Assembly (NCBI RefSeq): GCF_020379485.1
Contig: NC_063452.1
Location: forward strand, 34,185,608-34,249,607
DNA length: 64,000 nt
Direction: 5' to 3'
Source: Brassica napus
Lineage: Eukaryota > Streptophyta > Magnoliopsida > Brassicales > Brassicaceae
Positions 11,939-23,253 of the stretch are shown piece by piece. The notes under the pieces were generated by a model. That model ran no database searches and was not told where the DNA came from. It worked only from the letters and a program-made list of their open reading frames with translations. The first letter of the stretch is position 1. Every line of letters starts with the position of its first letter. The translations under genes were made by a program, and so were the position numbers.

Positions 11939-12547
11939 GGGTTTTAATGAGTTTTTTCCCCTTTATCTAGTATTTAGAGGTCGAGTGTGGCCTTTGTTCA
12001 TGTATGTCTGGCCGAGTATGGCTTTCAAACTTTGTACGGGCCTATTTTGGCCGTTTTCGTCGGGATTGGCCGTTGGTGGCTTTGAACCCCTACCGCTATG
12101 CGGTTTATGTAATGGATGTTTGTTTGAGTTACTTTGTTTAGAGTGGGTTTGAAGTGAACATGAGTTGTCGTCTCATATTTATCTTCGTTGAGGCATTCAA
12201 TCTGTTAGTTCGTTCGAGACGTGAGTTTTCGTAAAACTTATTTACGATTTTTCGGGAACGTTGAGATATGAACGAAGAGACATGTTTTAGGAATCTCGTA
12301 TCGTTTAGATATCATGTCTTTGAGATGTTTGAGACCAGTGCAATGGGTTTAGGGCAAGACCTAGGTTTACCCTCGGTTTTAAGGTTTGTACGGTGAATAG
12401 CCGGCTATCGGTTTTCCTGTTGCGATTTCTACCTAATTCGTACCGATTTAAAGTCCACGATAGGTCCTCGGCTTATACGACTTGTATGGTACGAATCGAG
12501 CATCTTTCCAGAGACAATTTTTAAGCCAACTGGAAGTGCTAGACCAA
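11939..12547. other. Tail of the antisense gene and unrecognised Tat-like internal sequence
   Basis: The first part is T-rich 3' untranslated-like sequence directly after the stop (GAGTTTTTTCCCC). I see no ORF with support and no LTR end. The Tat-like element must continue further, but it is cut near 12548, where the LTR of the next element begins. Confidence 0.4.
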
Positions 12548-12571
12548 GATCTAGATCTAGATCTAGATCTA
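12548..12571 (+). repeat. (GATCTA)4 microsatellite at a truncated LTR edge
   Basis: Four perfect GATCTA units. Shorter GATCTA runs recur at about 12600-12620 in the same LTR and at about 18741-18760 in the 3' LTR. The position at the left junction suggests the repeat took part in the loss of the LTR's first half. Confidence 0.8.
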
Positions 12572-12991
12572 CTTTTCTCTCTTTATTTCCGTGTATTGAC
12601 TAGATCTAGATCTAGATCTACTTTTCTATTTAATGCCTAGATCTAAAAAACTCTATAAGTATGTAAATTCTTCATATGGAATAAGATGATCGATTTTGTC
12701 TAAAGCTTTTGAGTTAAACTCTTTGTTCTTTGTCTAGAACTTGTCTTGTTTCTTGGTGAGTCATATCCAAGAAAACATCTCTCAAACTCGTTGGTCTTGT
12801 GAGTCATATCAAGCAACGGTTCGAGATTCTTCTTTTGGTTGACTTGTGAGTCATATCAAGCACCATCTGAAGTCGGAAATATCGAAGGCCATTCAGCAAC
12901 CTTCGTGCGACCCTTCAATCCATCTAGTTCTCCATTCGGAGTTCATATCCAGATCTTATCCATTTGAGTGAGCCGATCTTAGGATCCTTCA
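12548..12991 (+). repeat. 5' LTR of gag-pol element, 5'-truncated
   Basis: From 12572 to 12991 it matches 18711-19131 of the 3' LTR closely, including 'tctctctttatttccgtgtattgac' as seen in shorter blocks and the repeated GTGAGTCATATC motif. It ends CTTCA and is followed by AG and a tRNA-Met primer site. About 550 bases that should precede it are missing, so the left target duplication cannot be seen. Confidence 0.82.
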
Positions 12992-12993
12992 AG

Positions 12994-13006
12994 TGGTATC
13001 AGAGCC
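12994..13006 (+). other. Primer binding site, initiator tRNA-Met type
   Basis: TGGTATCAGAGCC lies 2 bases after the LTR end, identical to the site used by element A at 4306. Confidence 0.88.
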
Positions 13007-13488
13007 GCTCGTTTGGTATCTTCTAAATCATTCATCTTTCTCATCTTCCATTTCTAAATCATAAACACTTCTTCTTCTACCTTTCTTGAATCCGGGCTCC
13101 TCATTACCATCCATATAAAAAAAATAAAAAAATAAAAATAAAGAAAAGATTTACGATTTGATTCAAAAAAAAAAAAGTTCAAAGTTTGTTTTGTGGATTG
13201 GTGGTGGAAGAGAAATCCTGCTGGCTGAGGAGAAATCCAGCCTTTGAGAGGGTTAAAGCGGATTCCAAAATTAAAAATCTCTTATCTTTCTCTTTCTAAA
13301 AATTCCCTTGTGTTTGCTTGGATTTTGTCCATTGAGTTTCTTAGATTTGTTCTTCTTTGAACTTTGAGTGAAAACTTGTTGTGTGACCATCCAAATTCTG
13401 AGAGAAACACGTGTGTGGGTGAGGATCAAACACTTGAGAGAGTGAGGATTTTTATCTAACGTTTTGTGTTTAAGAAATTTCAGGAACA
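13007..13488 (+). other. Leader of gag-pol element
   Basis: An untranslated leader with A-rich runs near 13115-13175 and, from 13250, the block shared with positions 1-230 of element A. It ends TTTCAGGAACA just before the gag ATG. No ORF is supported on either strand. Confidence 0.6.
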
Positions 13489-14585
13489 ATGAGTAGTGTT
13501 GATGAACGGAACCGTCCCTGAAACTCAGTTGCTGGATTGTTTAACCTTCCAATGCGTGCCTTGAATGACTCTATGTCTAACATGTTGAACGCTGGTTTAG
13601 ATCAGATCCACCAGAGGCTTGATGAGATTCAGGCCAGCCAAGCTCCTTCTAGAGCCGGAGCAAGAAGAGACCATCCGCATAGGAACACTCGGTCCGACGA
13701 TGAGATCCGAGAGGAGGATGATCAAGAGGACGAGGCCAGATCAGCATACCGTCCAAGAAGAGGTCCTAGAACCCGAGATCCAGGTGATGTCAATCCTTTT
13801 GCTAGAAATGAACGTATTAATGATAGCTTAAATGGATTGAAACTAAAAATCCCACCTTTTGAGGGTAAAAATGATCCTGATGTTTTTCTTGAATGGGAAA
13901 GAAAAATTGAACATGTTTTTGATTGTCAAAACTTTTCTGAACTTAAGAAAGTTAGACTAGCTGTAACTGAATTCTCTGGCTATGCTATTAATTGGTATGA
14001 TCAAGTTGTGACCCACAGGAGGAGAACAGGTGAGAGACTGATTGAGACATGGGATGAGTTTTCCATGCTGATGAGGAGACGATTTGTTCATGCTCATTAT
14101 CACCGAGACCTCCACCAGAAACTCAGACGCTTGCTTCAAGGCACTAAGTCCGTGGAAGACTACCACCAAGAGATGGAAACTTTGATGATCAAGGCCGATG
14201 TAGACGAGCCCATGGACACCACTATGGCTAGGTTCCTCTCTGGCCTTAACTAAGACATCCAAGAGCGTATGGAGCTTCAAGAGTATGGTAGTGTGGAACA
14301 GATGTTACACAAGGCCATCTTGATCGAGCAACAAGTTAAGCGGAAGAGTTTCTAAAAGCCGGCCATTACCTCTAAACCGGCCTACTCTCCTAAACCGGAT
14401 TTTGCTCCTAAGCCAAGCTACCAAGACAAAGGTAAGTCTTCTTCCACAACACATAATGCTTTTAAAACTGATGTCCCTGCTCGTGATGACAAAGGAAAAG
14501 CAGTTGATACTTCTGGCCGAGCAAGAGACATTAGGTGTTTCAAATGTCAATGTCTAGGACATTTTGCAAAAAAATTGTCCCAACC
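13489..14585 (+). pseudogene. gag: gag of Ty3/gypsy (chromovirus-like) element
   Basis: Start ATG 13489 (MSSVDERNRP), then an in-frame TGA at 13519. From 13522 the frame is open to 14253, with an Arg/Glu-rich N-terminus and a capsid-like region (LKIPPFEGKNDPDVFLEWERK, WYDQVVTHRR, DYHQEMETLM, ARFLSGLN). Stops follow at 14251 and near 14353, then a Lys/Pro linker and a zinc knuckle starting CFKCQCLGHFAK near 14532. A run of seven A's shifts frame inside the knuckle; its last Cys (NCPNQ) is in the next frame. Gag would form the virus-like particle. The stops make this copy defective. Confidence 0.88.
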
Positions 14586-15215
14586 AACGAGTGATGATCC
14601 TCATGGAGAATGGAGAAGTTGAATCTGAGGATGAACAGGAGGACAAAGAGGATCTTGGACCAATCTTTGATGATGAGGACGAGTCCTTTGGATATCCGCA
14701 TCAAGGGCCACTACTTGTTGCTATGAAAGGCATGATCGAGTCTATCTTCGATGAGACGGACAGCCGCTTAGTTGATGGTTCCGATCCAGCCTTTGATGAT
14801 GATTCCGATCCGATCTATGATGAGGAGGCTTGCTTCGACTATCCAGCTCATGGTCCCTGTACTTGTCACAAGAAGATCTCTGAGTATGCAACCCAAAACC
14901 AATGAAAAAGAACAAAGGGAGAATCTCTTTCATTCTCGTTGCTTAGTTTCTGAAAAGGTTTGTTCTTTGATTATTGATGGTGGGAGTTGTACTAACGTTG
15001 CTAGTGACACTCTTGTCATGAAACTAGGACTTGCTACTCGGCCTCTCTCTCGTCCTTTCAGGTTAGAATGGCTAAACGAGGCTGGAGAACAGTATGTGAA
15101 AGAGCAAGTTACTGTCCCTATTACCATTGGCCGATATGAGGACGAGGTTGTTTGCAATGTCCTTCCTATGGACGCATGCCACATTCTCTTGGGCCGTCCA
15201 TGGCAATTTGATTAG
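14586..15215 (+). pseudogene. Acidic linker and aspartic protease
   Basis: The linker at 14600-14870 carries YPHQGP, GPIFDDEDES and DPIYDEEACF and is shared with element A. Protease follows in another frame (14930-15215): CSLIIDGGSCTNVAS with the D-G-G active site variant usual in this plant clade, and the C-terminal ILLGRPWQFD. A stop at 15213 ends the frame where the autonomous family reads on into RT. The protease would cut the Gag-Pol polyprotein. Confidence 0.8.
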
Positions 15216-16437
15216 AGAGCCGTGCATGATGGCTTCACAAACCGACACTACTTTGATCATAAAGGAAAGAAGATCACGCTTGTCCCTTTGACACCTTTGG
15301 AGGTTCATCAAGATCAGATCCAGCTCAAGAGGAGCCGTGACTTAGAACCTAAGCCAGATGAACCTGAATCATACCAACGGAACTCCAATTTTTATATAAA
15401 GCAAATTCAGGTCAAGAAATCTCTTTATTCTCAAAAGCCATTTCTTTTACTTGTGTAGAAAGAATCTCTTATGGCTTCTTCTTCTGACCTTGCACCGGAG
15501 ATTCCGAGTGAACTTCTAGATGTTTTGCATGGGTATTCTGATGTCTTTCCAGATGAAAATCCTAAGGGATTGCCACCAATACGAGGCATTGAACATCAGA
15601 TAGACCTTGTTCCAGGTGCGTCTCTACCAAACCGACCAGCTTACCGTACCAATCCGGTGGAGACCAAGGAACTTCAGAAACAGATTGGTGACCTTCTGGA
15701 GAAAGGCTACATCCGGGAAAGCCTCAGTCCTTGTGTCGTTCCTGTCCTTCTCGTGCCCAAAAAAAGATGGTTCTTGGCGCATGGGTGTGGACTGTCGTGC
15801 CATCAACAACATCACGGTAAAGTATAGGCATCCCATCCCTAGGCTAGATGACATGCTTGATGAGTTGCATGGATCATGTGTCTTTTCTAAAATTGATTTG
15901 AAAAGTGGCTATCACCAGATTAGGATGAAAGAAGGTGATGAGCGGAAAACCGCATTTAAAACCAAGTTAGGATTGTATGAATGGCTTGTTATGCCATTTG
16001 GTCTTACTAATGCACCTAGCACTTTCATACGTCTGATGAATCATGTCTTGAGGTCTTTCATTGGTCATTTTGTTGTTGTCTGCTTTGATGACATTCTTGT
16101 CTATAGCAAAAACATTGAAGATCATAAGATGTATCTAAACTATGTTCTTGAAGTTCTTAGAAAAGAAAAACTTTTTACCAATCTTGGTAAATGATCTTTT
16201 GGAACAGATCACGTGGTGTTCTTAGGTTTTGTTGTAGGTACTGATGGACTTACAGTGGTTGAGGAGAAAATCAAAGCCATTCGAGACTGGCCGAGTCCTT
16301 CGACTGTGGGAGAGGTAAGAAGCTTTCATGGTCTGGCCGGTTTCTATAGACGGTTTGTTCCTGACTTCAGTTCCATTGCTGCTCCGCTGACTGAAGTGAT
16401 CAAGAAGAACGTTGGTTTCAAATGGGAACAAGCCTAA
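15216..16437 (+). pseudogene. Reverse transcriptase of Ty3/gypsy element
   Basis: After a linker (EPKPDEPESYQ) and a stop near 15457, the RT N-terminus reads EIPSELLDVLHGYSDVFPDE and [15 protein letters not shown] one-base frameshift lies near 15764 (an extra A in CCCAAAAAAAG). Then the motifs [32 protein letters not shown] and the catalytic box [11 protein letters not shown], both Asp present. A stop at 16192 and another at 16435 interrupt the thumb and the connection ([25 protein letters not shown]). It would copy element RNA into DNA. Catalytic residues remain but the frame is broken. Confidence 0.9.
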
Positions 16438-16860
16438 GAAGAAGCTTTTCTGATGTTAAAAGAGATGTTGACTCATGCTCCTCTACTTGTACTTCCTGAT
16501 TTTTCTAAAACTTTTGAGATTGAATGTGATGCTTCCGGAGTTGGGATCGGTGCTGTCTTGATGCAGGATAGGAAACCCATTGCTTACTTCAGTGAGAAGC
16601 TTGGAGGCGCCACACTCAACAACCCCACCTACGACAAGGAACTATACGCTTTGGTGAGAGCTCTCCAAACGTGGCAACACTATCTTTGGCCTAAGGAGTT
16701 TGTTATCCACACGGACCACCAGTCCTTGAGACATCTTAAGGGTCAACAGAAGCTAAACAGGAGACACGCACGTTGGGTTGAGTTCATTGAGACATTTCCT
16801 TATGTTATCAAGTACAAGCAAGGTAAGAAAAATGTTGTGGCTGATGCCCTGTCCCGAAGG
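16438..16860 (+). pseudogene. RNase H domain
   Basis: Open in the frame 16453-17514: [61 protein letters not shown] and VADALSRR. The D-E-D core is visible (CDAS, KELYA, HTDHQ). It degrades the RNA strand during reverse transcription. It is fused to RT upstream and integrase downstream, in the usual Ty3/gypsy order. Confidence 0.9.
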
Positions 16861-18142
16861 TACACCCTTCTTTCAGCCCTTGAAACAAAACTACTTGGTT
16901 TTGAATTTATCAAAGACCTGTATGAGACTGATCTGGATTTCAAAGAAATATTTCAGAAGTTTTCCAAAGTGGCCTACGGAAAGTACTTTCAAAATTCTGG
17001 ATTTTTATTCTTTGATAACCGTTTGTGTGTGCCCCAATGTTCTTTGAGGGAGTTGTTTCTCAAGGAATCTCATGGAGGAGGCCTTATGGGACATTTTGGA
17101 GTCAAGAAGACATACAAGACGGTTTATGATCACTTCTACTGGCCAAGCCTGATGAAGGACGTTGAGAGGATTTTTGGCCGATGTGTGGTCTGCATGAAAT
17201 CCAAAACCAAGGCGCTAATCACGGTTTGTATTCGGCTCTACCCATTCCTTCTCACTCTTGGGTTGATATTTCTATGGATTTTGTTCTTGGTTTGCCTAGG
17301 ACTAAAACTGGCCGAGACTCCATCTTTGTGGTTGTTGATAGGTTTTCGAAAAAGGCTCATTTCATTCCATGTCATAAAACTGATGATGATGTGCAAGTTG
17401 CTGAATTGTTCTTTAAGGAAATTGTTAGATTGCATGAAATGCCTAAGACCATTGTCTCTGATCATGATGCTAAGTTCCTTAGCTATTTCTGGAAAACTTT
17501 GTGGTCTAAATTAGAAACCAGATTGATGTTCTCGACAACTTGTCACCCACAAACTGATGGCCAAACGGAAGTAGTGAATATAACTTTGTCCGCTTTGCTT
17601 AGATCATTGGTTAAGAAAAACCTTAAGCTTTGGGAAGAATGTTTGCCTCATGTTGAGTTTGCTTATAACCATTCTATGCATTCTGCTACTAAGTTCTCAC
17701 CTTTTGAAGTCGTTTATGGCTTTAATTCTTTATCTCCACTTGATCTTTTGCCTGTGCCTTTAGGTGAAAGAGTTAGCACAGATGGCAAGAGAAAAGCATA
17801 CACTATCAAGAAGCTACATGAGCAGGTTCGTGCAAACATTGAAGCCAAAACCGAAGGATACAAAAGATATGCCAACAAGAAGAGAAAGGAGGTGATCTTT
17901 AAAGAGGGTGATCTTGTTTGGGTTCACTTGAGGAAAGAACGGTTTCCAGAAGAAAGAAAATCAAAACTTATGCCTCGGGTCGATGGTCCATTTCAGATTC
18001 TTAGGAAGATCAATGACAATGCTTATCAGGTTGACTTACAAGGTAAGTATGATATTTCTTCGAGTTATAATGTGTCTGATCTTTCTCTTTTTCTTGTAGA
18101 TGATCCAGATTTTTGGACAAATCCTTTTAAAGAAGGAGGGAA
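16861..18142 (+). pseudogene. Integrase of Ty3/gypsy element
   Basis: The zinc-binding N-terminus is near 17090-17210 ([19 protein letters not shown] ... CVVCMKSK). A frameshift near 17215 moves the catalytic core to the frame 17181-18218: [13 protein letters not shown] (first D), [13 protein letters not shown] (second D) and [12 protein letters not shown] (E). The C-terminal region has a GPF motif (RVDGPFQIL) and ends YNVSDLSLF, then the TNPFKEGG tail that reaches the polypurine tract. I see no clear chromodomain. CRM- or Reina-type chromoviruses are possible relatives; I could not decide. Confidence 0.88.
18129..18142 (+). other. Polypurine tract of gag-pol element
   Basis: AAAGAAGGAGGGAA directly precedes the 3' LTR start TGATGTGCCCC and overlaps the coding tail, as in element A. 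Confidence 0.82.
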
Positions 18143-19131
18143 TGATGTGCCCCAGTCCATGGACCTGACCGATCAGAACGTTCCAGACAACCCAGTTGAG
18201 GTTCATCCTACCGATTAGATCAGACAGACTGACCGGGCCGTGTATCGGCTCGACCCGCGAACGTCTGGATTGGAGCTTCGTCCAGATCCTCGACCAGATG
18301 CTCGAACTGACCGAACTGAAGCCCGTCTCTCCCGGCCAACTCGACAAGCCAAGACTGATGGTCAAGCCAGAACCAACTTAGCTCGAACCAACTCCGATTC
18401 GGACCATGGCTTCTCTCTTTTGACTCGTTTGGCTCGTACCGCATGTACCGGCGACCGTGCTGATGATCTCTCTACCTTGCTCGATCCGATCATGGACTTT
18501 TCCTTTGGATATTTCTCTATGGCAAGGATCCTTAAGCTATCAGAAGACTTGGGCTTTGTTGGAACGCAACTTGTCCGATCAGAACACCCAGCGGCCCTTG
18601 CTGATCGTCCCGCCTATGTGCTGATCGTCGCGCCTATGTGCTGATCCTTACCGCTTTGGACTTAGCCGGTTCGGATGCATCTGGACAGAAGCCGAATGGT
18701 CACTTTGACTAGTTTTCTCTCTTTATTTCCGTGTATTGACTAGATCTAGATCTAGATCTACTTTTCTATTTAATGCGTAGATCTACTAAACTCTATAAGT
18801 ATGTAAATTCTTCATTTGGAATAATAAGATCGATTTCGTCTAAAGCTTTTGAATTAAACTCTTTGTTCTTTGTGTAGAACTTGTCTTGTTTCTTGGTTAG
18901 TCATATCCAAGCAAACATCTCTCAAACTCGTTGGTCTTGTGAGTCATATCAAGCAACGGTTCGAGATTCTTCTTTTGGTGGACTTGTGAGTCATATCAAG
19001 CACAATCTGAAGTCGGGAATATCGAAGGCCATTCCGCAACCTTCGAGCGACCCTTCAATCCATCTAGTTCTCCATTTGGAGTTCATAACCAGATCTGATC
19101 CATTCGAGTAAGCCGATCTTAGGATTCTTCA
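18143..19131 (+). repeat. 3' LTR of gag-pol element (989 bp)
   Basis: It starts TGATGTGCCCC and ends ATTCTTCA. The distal 420 bases match the truncated 5' LTR at 12572-12991. TATAAG near 18794 is a plausible core promoter. The LTR head is C+G-rich and contains an incidental frame (18240-18644) with repeated Asp/Arg/Pro similar in style to the one in element A's LTR. Confidence 0.85.
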
Positions 19132-19499
19132 GAAAGGATAAAGAGTGATCATATACTACAACTCCCACCTCGATCGGGAAACAGGCGGAAGGAGATCCTC
19201 TTAAAAAGAAAAATGCAAAATACTACTATCAGAAGCATGCGAAGCGATAGGAAGGAGTGGATAAAGCGGAAAAAGCTATGAAGCATCATTATTCCAAATG
19301 TCAAAGGGGGCTACAAAGAGCCTTTATTCAAAAAAAAATGAAAAGCAACAAAAGCCAGAGTCTCAAAACAAAGAAAGGTATCATTCAGAAAGAAGGCTCC
19401 TCAGAGAATCGCAACCCCACAACGGATCTTGGGGTGGCAACCTAGGAGGAGCTCCCCGACTGATGGCTGATCCCTCCGGATAGGAACAAATGGCGCCGG
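19132..19499. other. Tat-like internal sequence between gag-pol element and antisense gene
   Basis: A-rich on the plus strand (AAAGCGGAAAAAGC, AAAAAAAAATG) with only a short frame (19257-19445) that I do not recognise. It is the left visible part of the plus-strand Tat-like element whose 3' LTR is at 22780. It probably ends pol or is the far end of the antisense gene. No motif supports either. Confidence 0.35.
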
Positions 19500-20806
19500 T
19501 ACTCTTCTTCCGGGTTACAATGTTCTACACGCTTCTCCAGCCATTCCTTCATGAGCTCCCATCTAGCCAAGGCTTTCACTTGCTGAACTAGTAGATCCCA
19601 GCGAGCCACCATGTCCTGCACCTGGCGACGAAGGAATGAATACCTCGCCGATCAATCTCCAGTGAACGTCCACCAAAGGGTCACGGTTAGGCACAACCTC
19701 AGCACCTGTTGATGAGGTGGAAGATAGACCATTAGCCGATAAAGCAACCCTCGCTAGTCTTGGCGGAGGAGTGTAAGAAGGACGCGGCTTCCGCACTTTA
19801 GCCTTCTGATACTCATCATAGACAACCGATACCGGGAGCCTCGCCACGTTCTCTGGAAAAAGCAATGTAAGAGATAAACGAGACAAAATCCTACCGGGGA
19901 AAAACTAAAAAAAAAAGGGAAGGCTTACCCCAAACACGACTATGACGCAAGGCTTCCCTGCTCACCAAAAAGGTCACCCATCGGAATCGTCGAGGAACTC
20001 CCATTATAAGCTTCGCTACTGCTTCTCCATTAAAGGAAACCGGGCGGGACACATCTGACAAGCGAAAGCCCAACATCAATAAAAACGGGTTCCCAAAGGA
20101 ATGGTATAACTCAAAGCCCAAAGGAGAACTTACGAACGGTACGCCAAGACGGAGGATAACCAAGCGGCTCTTGGATCTTCACGAACACGTACCGGCTGTT
20201 CCAACCTTCCCCGAAGGGATAATTGCCCCTGATACCCCTCGAAGGTTCCTCGACCATAGGGGTGCCATCGCAGGATCGAAGGTGATAGAACCCCGCTTTG
20301 TTCACCGGAGGAGCAAAATAATAAGAGTATAAAATCTCATGCACCCCGATAGAAAATCCATGAAGTTCCTCGATTACCTGAATGGCCATTAAAGTCCTCC
20401 AGGTTAGAGGAGTAAGTTGAGATGGACAGAAACCGAAGAAAGATGATACTTCACCTATAAAAGAAGGGATAACGCCCCGGAAGCCTGCTTCCAGATATGC
20501 CTCATAGACAGCTACCTCACCCGCACCCCCATCTGGAGCACGTTCGAACTCAGACGGACTCCTCATCCCCACTGAAGGATGAATCGCATACTTTCTCCTC
20601 ATGTTAGCCAGGTCTCCGTCTCGGATCTCGGAACGGGGACCGTCATCGAAGAAACAAGAACGGCGCCTTCTCAGGGGTGCCATCGGAACCGCTTCACTAT
20701 CAGCCTTCGGAACATCTCCCCAAGAAGGAACAGGAGATGAGAAAGGATCGGTGAAAGGACGACGTGGCTTTGGACGACCTGCCAAAAGTAAGGATGGAAA
20801 CATAAG
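19500..20806 (-). pseudogene. Antisense intron-containing ORF of a second Tat-like element
   Basis: Minus-strand exons can be followed as: RPKPRRPFTDPF ... MRRKYAIHPSV ... GEVAVYEAYLEAGFRGVIP ... FFGFCPSQLTPLTWRTL ... GYPPSWRTVR (about 20790-20140), a donor CGTAAGTTC at about 20135, then DVSRPVSFNGEAVAKL ... RFRWVTFLVSREALRHSRVWG (about 20060-19925), then ENVARLPVSVVYDEY ... (19860-19563). The order and wording match abundant plant gypsy-type transposon proteins (Transposase_28-like, from memory). It lies opposite to the plus-strand LTR at 22780-23253. A solo LTR separates it from its upstream sequence, so the true start is at or beyond 22125. Exon limits are approximate. Confidence 0.65.
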
Positions 20807-22124
20807 TGATACCACTCAAATTACCCTTAGAAGTGATTTATACTCTCTCAAATAAGAGGTCGAGTTGTAGTACTTTGGTATCGAATTCACAGGGAGCTAA
20901 GGAACCTAAGAAATCTAATATGATTTGTTAAGTAAGATGGTTTTAGAGTTTTTAAATATAAATTGCAGTTTTATATTGAACAAGTATTTGTTCAATAGCT
21001 GGTTTGAGGTTTTGGTGCTTAAAAAGGAAATAGTTAGACTTAGGATTTTTATTCAGAAAAATTGGGATTATAAGTCTACAGATGCCTAATGAGTTGCATG
21101 CATGATAATATAAAGCTCAACTACTTGATCAACAAGTCAATCAGCTCTCGCATGTATTGACTTGTCTATTAACTAGATCTATTGATCTCAACTGTCGTAT
21201 TTTGATCAATAGAAAGTGTCGATCGATAATCCTATAGGGATATCGATCGATACACCTTTTGCTCCGTCGATCGATTATTCAAGTGTAATATCGATCGACG
21301 CGCTCTAGTCAAGCTTTATGCACGGGTTGAATAGTAGCTTACTAAGCTCACTAGATCAGCTCTCGTCTTGCTCATAGCAAGAAACATAGTTCTATTAGAA
21401 TGTTTTCAGAATGAGAATAAAGCTTTCGCTTTTATCAATCAATCCAAGGGCAGGTTCTAGGTAGCTAATCTAGACACAAGCATTAATGAACAATCCTAAA
21501 GATGATTATCACAACTCAGCAATCTATAGTTGGGGTTAATCCCTCCTAACCTATTTAAACCCTAAAATCTAACAATAGAACTACTCAGACATGGCTAAGC
21601 AATTCGTAACAGCAATTAAGTATGAAAACTTCATTAGAATAGTAAATAGATATTAATGGAGTTCCAATCACAAATTATAACTTTGGATCTTCTCTCCAAT
21701 CTATCAAAATACTAAAAACCTTTGCTGTGAAAATAATAAAACTAGAAAAGCACACACTGCCTCTAACATGGCGGCAAAGCTTATATAATTAGGGTAAAAC
21801 TCGTCAGTGGTAATCTTGTAAAATGGTGAAGACTTGGGCTTCAAGTCGGCTGTGACCAAATGAGTTTTATGCGCGCTTTGCTGTCGATCGATACACAGGT
21901 GTGAGTATCGATCGATTATTCCTCTCCAATATCGACCGATGGTCGAGCTCGATGGTCATCTCGGGTGCTTGCTCCAAATATCTCCAAAATGCTCCAAAAT
22001 CATCACTTATCTCCAAAACACTCCTGATCTTATAAATAAAATAAATAGACTCCTTAATATAATAATTATTAGTAAAAACACCTATAAACTATGGATGAAA
22101 ATTGGTCAAATCCATAGTCTATCA
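20807..22124 (-). repeat. Solo LTR of an Athila-like element with TSD ATAAG
   Basis: The minus strand starts TGATAGACTATGG at 22124 and ends GTGGTATCA at 20807 (1318 bp). ATAAG occurs at 20802-20806 and 22125-22129, an exact 5-bp target duplication. The LTR is related to those at 45936-47387 and 53998-55247, including the block 'ctcaaataagaggt' and several TCGATCGA motifs (about 21218-21300, 21884-21920). Flanking sequence on both sides belongs to the Tat-like element. Confidence 0.9.
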
Positions 22125-22779
22125 ATAAGCAATTCGGGATTCATCTTTCTCAACTAGGAGTCAGTGTTGGATCTAGGTTGAGGCCAGTTAGGAGATATTG
22201 CGAGTCCTTATATATATCCGGATCATTCCCTCTCGCGCGATTAGAAAAGGAAGTAGAGATGTTTCCAAATATCCTGAAGAATCCCTGACATAAAGGACAA
22301 GCAGCGAAAAGGAAATTCGACCCTTGCAAGAAAAAGGGAAATCCTTCCTAAAAAGGGAAATTTCGAGAAAGGATATGCGCTTTTGAAAATAAAGAAGAGC
22401 ACCTAGTACCATCAACCGAACGAGAGGCAGTTCCCAATCCTGCCTCTACGCTTCACAAATGCATAAGCCCCTCTTCAGGAAACATCAGAGCTCCAGGCTC
22501 TGCCGTCTTCAAGACGCCATCAGAAGCCCAGAGCTTCTCCATCTTCGACAAGAAATCAGCGGTTCAAAAAATAGCGCCAGACCCCGATCTGGTATAAGGG
22601 AACCAGTCCTCCCCCGGGTTCAGAGTGTGGTTCCGGCCTCAGTGGAACCCGGGATCGAAGGATTACTGGAGCGATGTCCTGCATAAGGGAAGCCTGCTGA
22701 GAATTAGCAACTCCGGTTGACTTGAGTGCACAGGTTATTCCCTGAGTTCGATGACGAAATCGAGCAATAAGGGGAAAAC
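22125..22779 (+). mobile_element. 3' internal region of plus-strand Tat-like element
   Basis: A noncoding or unrecognised stretch between the solo LTR and the 3' LTR, with one small frame (22459-22686) of unknown meaning. It ends in the purine tract AAGGGGAAAAC immediately before the LTR. The minus strand carries the putative upstream part of the antisense gene. Confidence 0.5.
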
Positions 22780-23253
22780 TGTTGGGGAAAAATACTCAGG
22801 TATTGAATTCCTTTAGACCCCATGCAGGACACCGGCCTCTGGGTCCCCGCTAGGAGGCACCCCGGTTCCCCGCTACGAAGTACTCCGGGTTCGGTCCCAG
22901 AGACCGCCCCCTTCCTCCGGGAAAAAGAAAACTTCCGATAAGGAGAACCTTCCATATTTCTGAATATGGAAGAGTTTAACCTACTCCAACCGACTAAGGC
23001 CCGCCTTAAGAAGACTATATAAAGGGAACCTAAACCGTAGAGCAAGGGATCAACACATTGAGACTTAAAGATGAGAGCTAGGCGGCTAGAACTAGGGTTC
23101 TTACTCAAAATTGTTGTAGTTCCGGCTCTTTGATCTAATAAAAACATATCTTCAAGTCTATTTCTCTCAAACTCATACGAAATTAATACAAATACTAGCC
23201 TTGTCCATCGTTCTGTGGTACTCACAAAGATCCTACACAAAAATCCCCTAACA
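22780..23253 (+). repeat. 3' LTR of plus-strand Tat-like element (474 bp)
   Basis: It starts TGTTGGGGAAAA and ends CCCCTAACA. The plus orientation is supported by the upstream purine tract, TATATAAAG at 23016-23024 and AATAAA at 23137-23142. The flanks AAAAC and CATAT differ, as expected when only one end of an element is seen. A minus-strand frame across it (22704-23240) is not considered a gene. Confidence 0.82.

Noticed and set aside
15624..15854. Minus-strand ORFs across gag-pol (for example 13957-14280, 15072-15311, 16222-16431)
   Set aside because: Shadows of well supported plus-strand retroelement domains.
18240..18644. 134-residue ORF after integrase
   Set aside because: Lies inside the 3' LTR, no domain, composition matches LTR bias.
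22704..23240. 178-residue minus-strand ORF
   Set aside because: Antisense through the LTR whose plus-strand TATA, poly(A) signal and purine tract define the other orientation; no domain.
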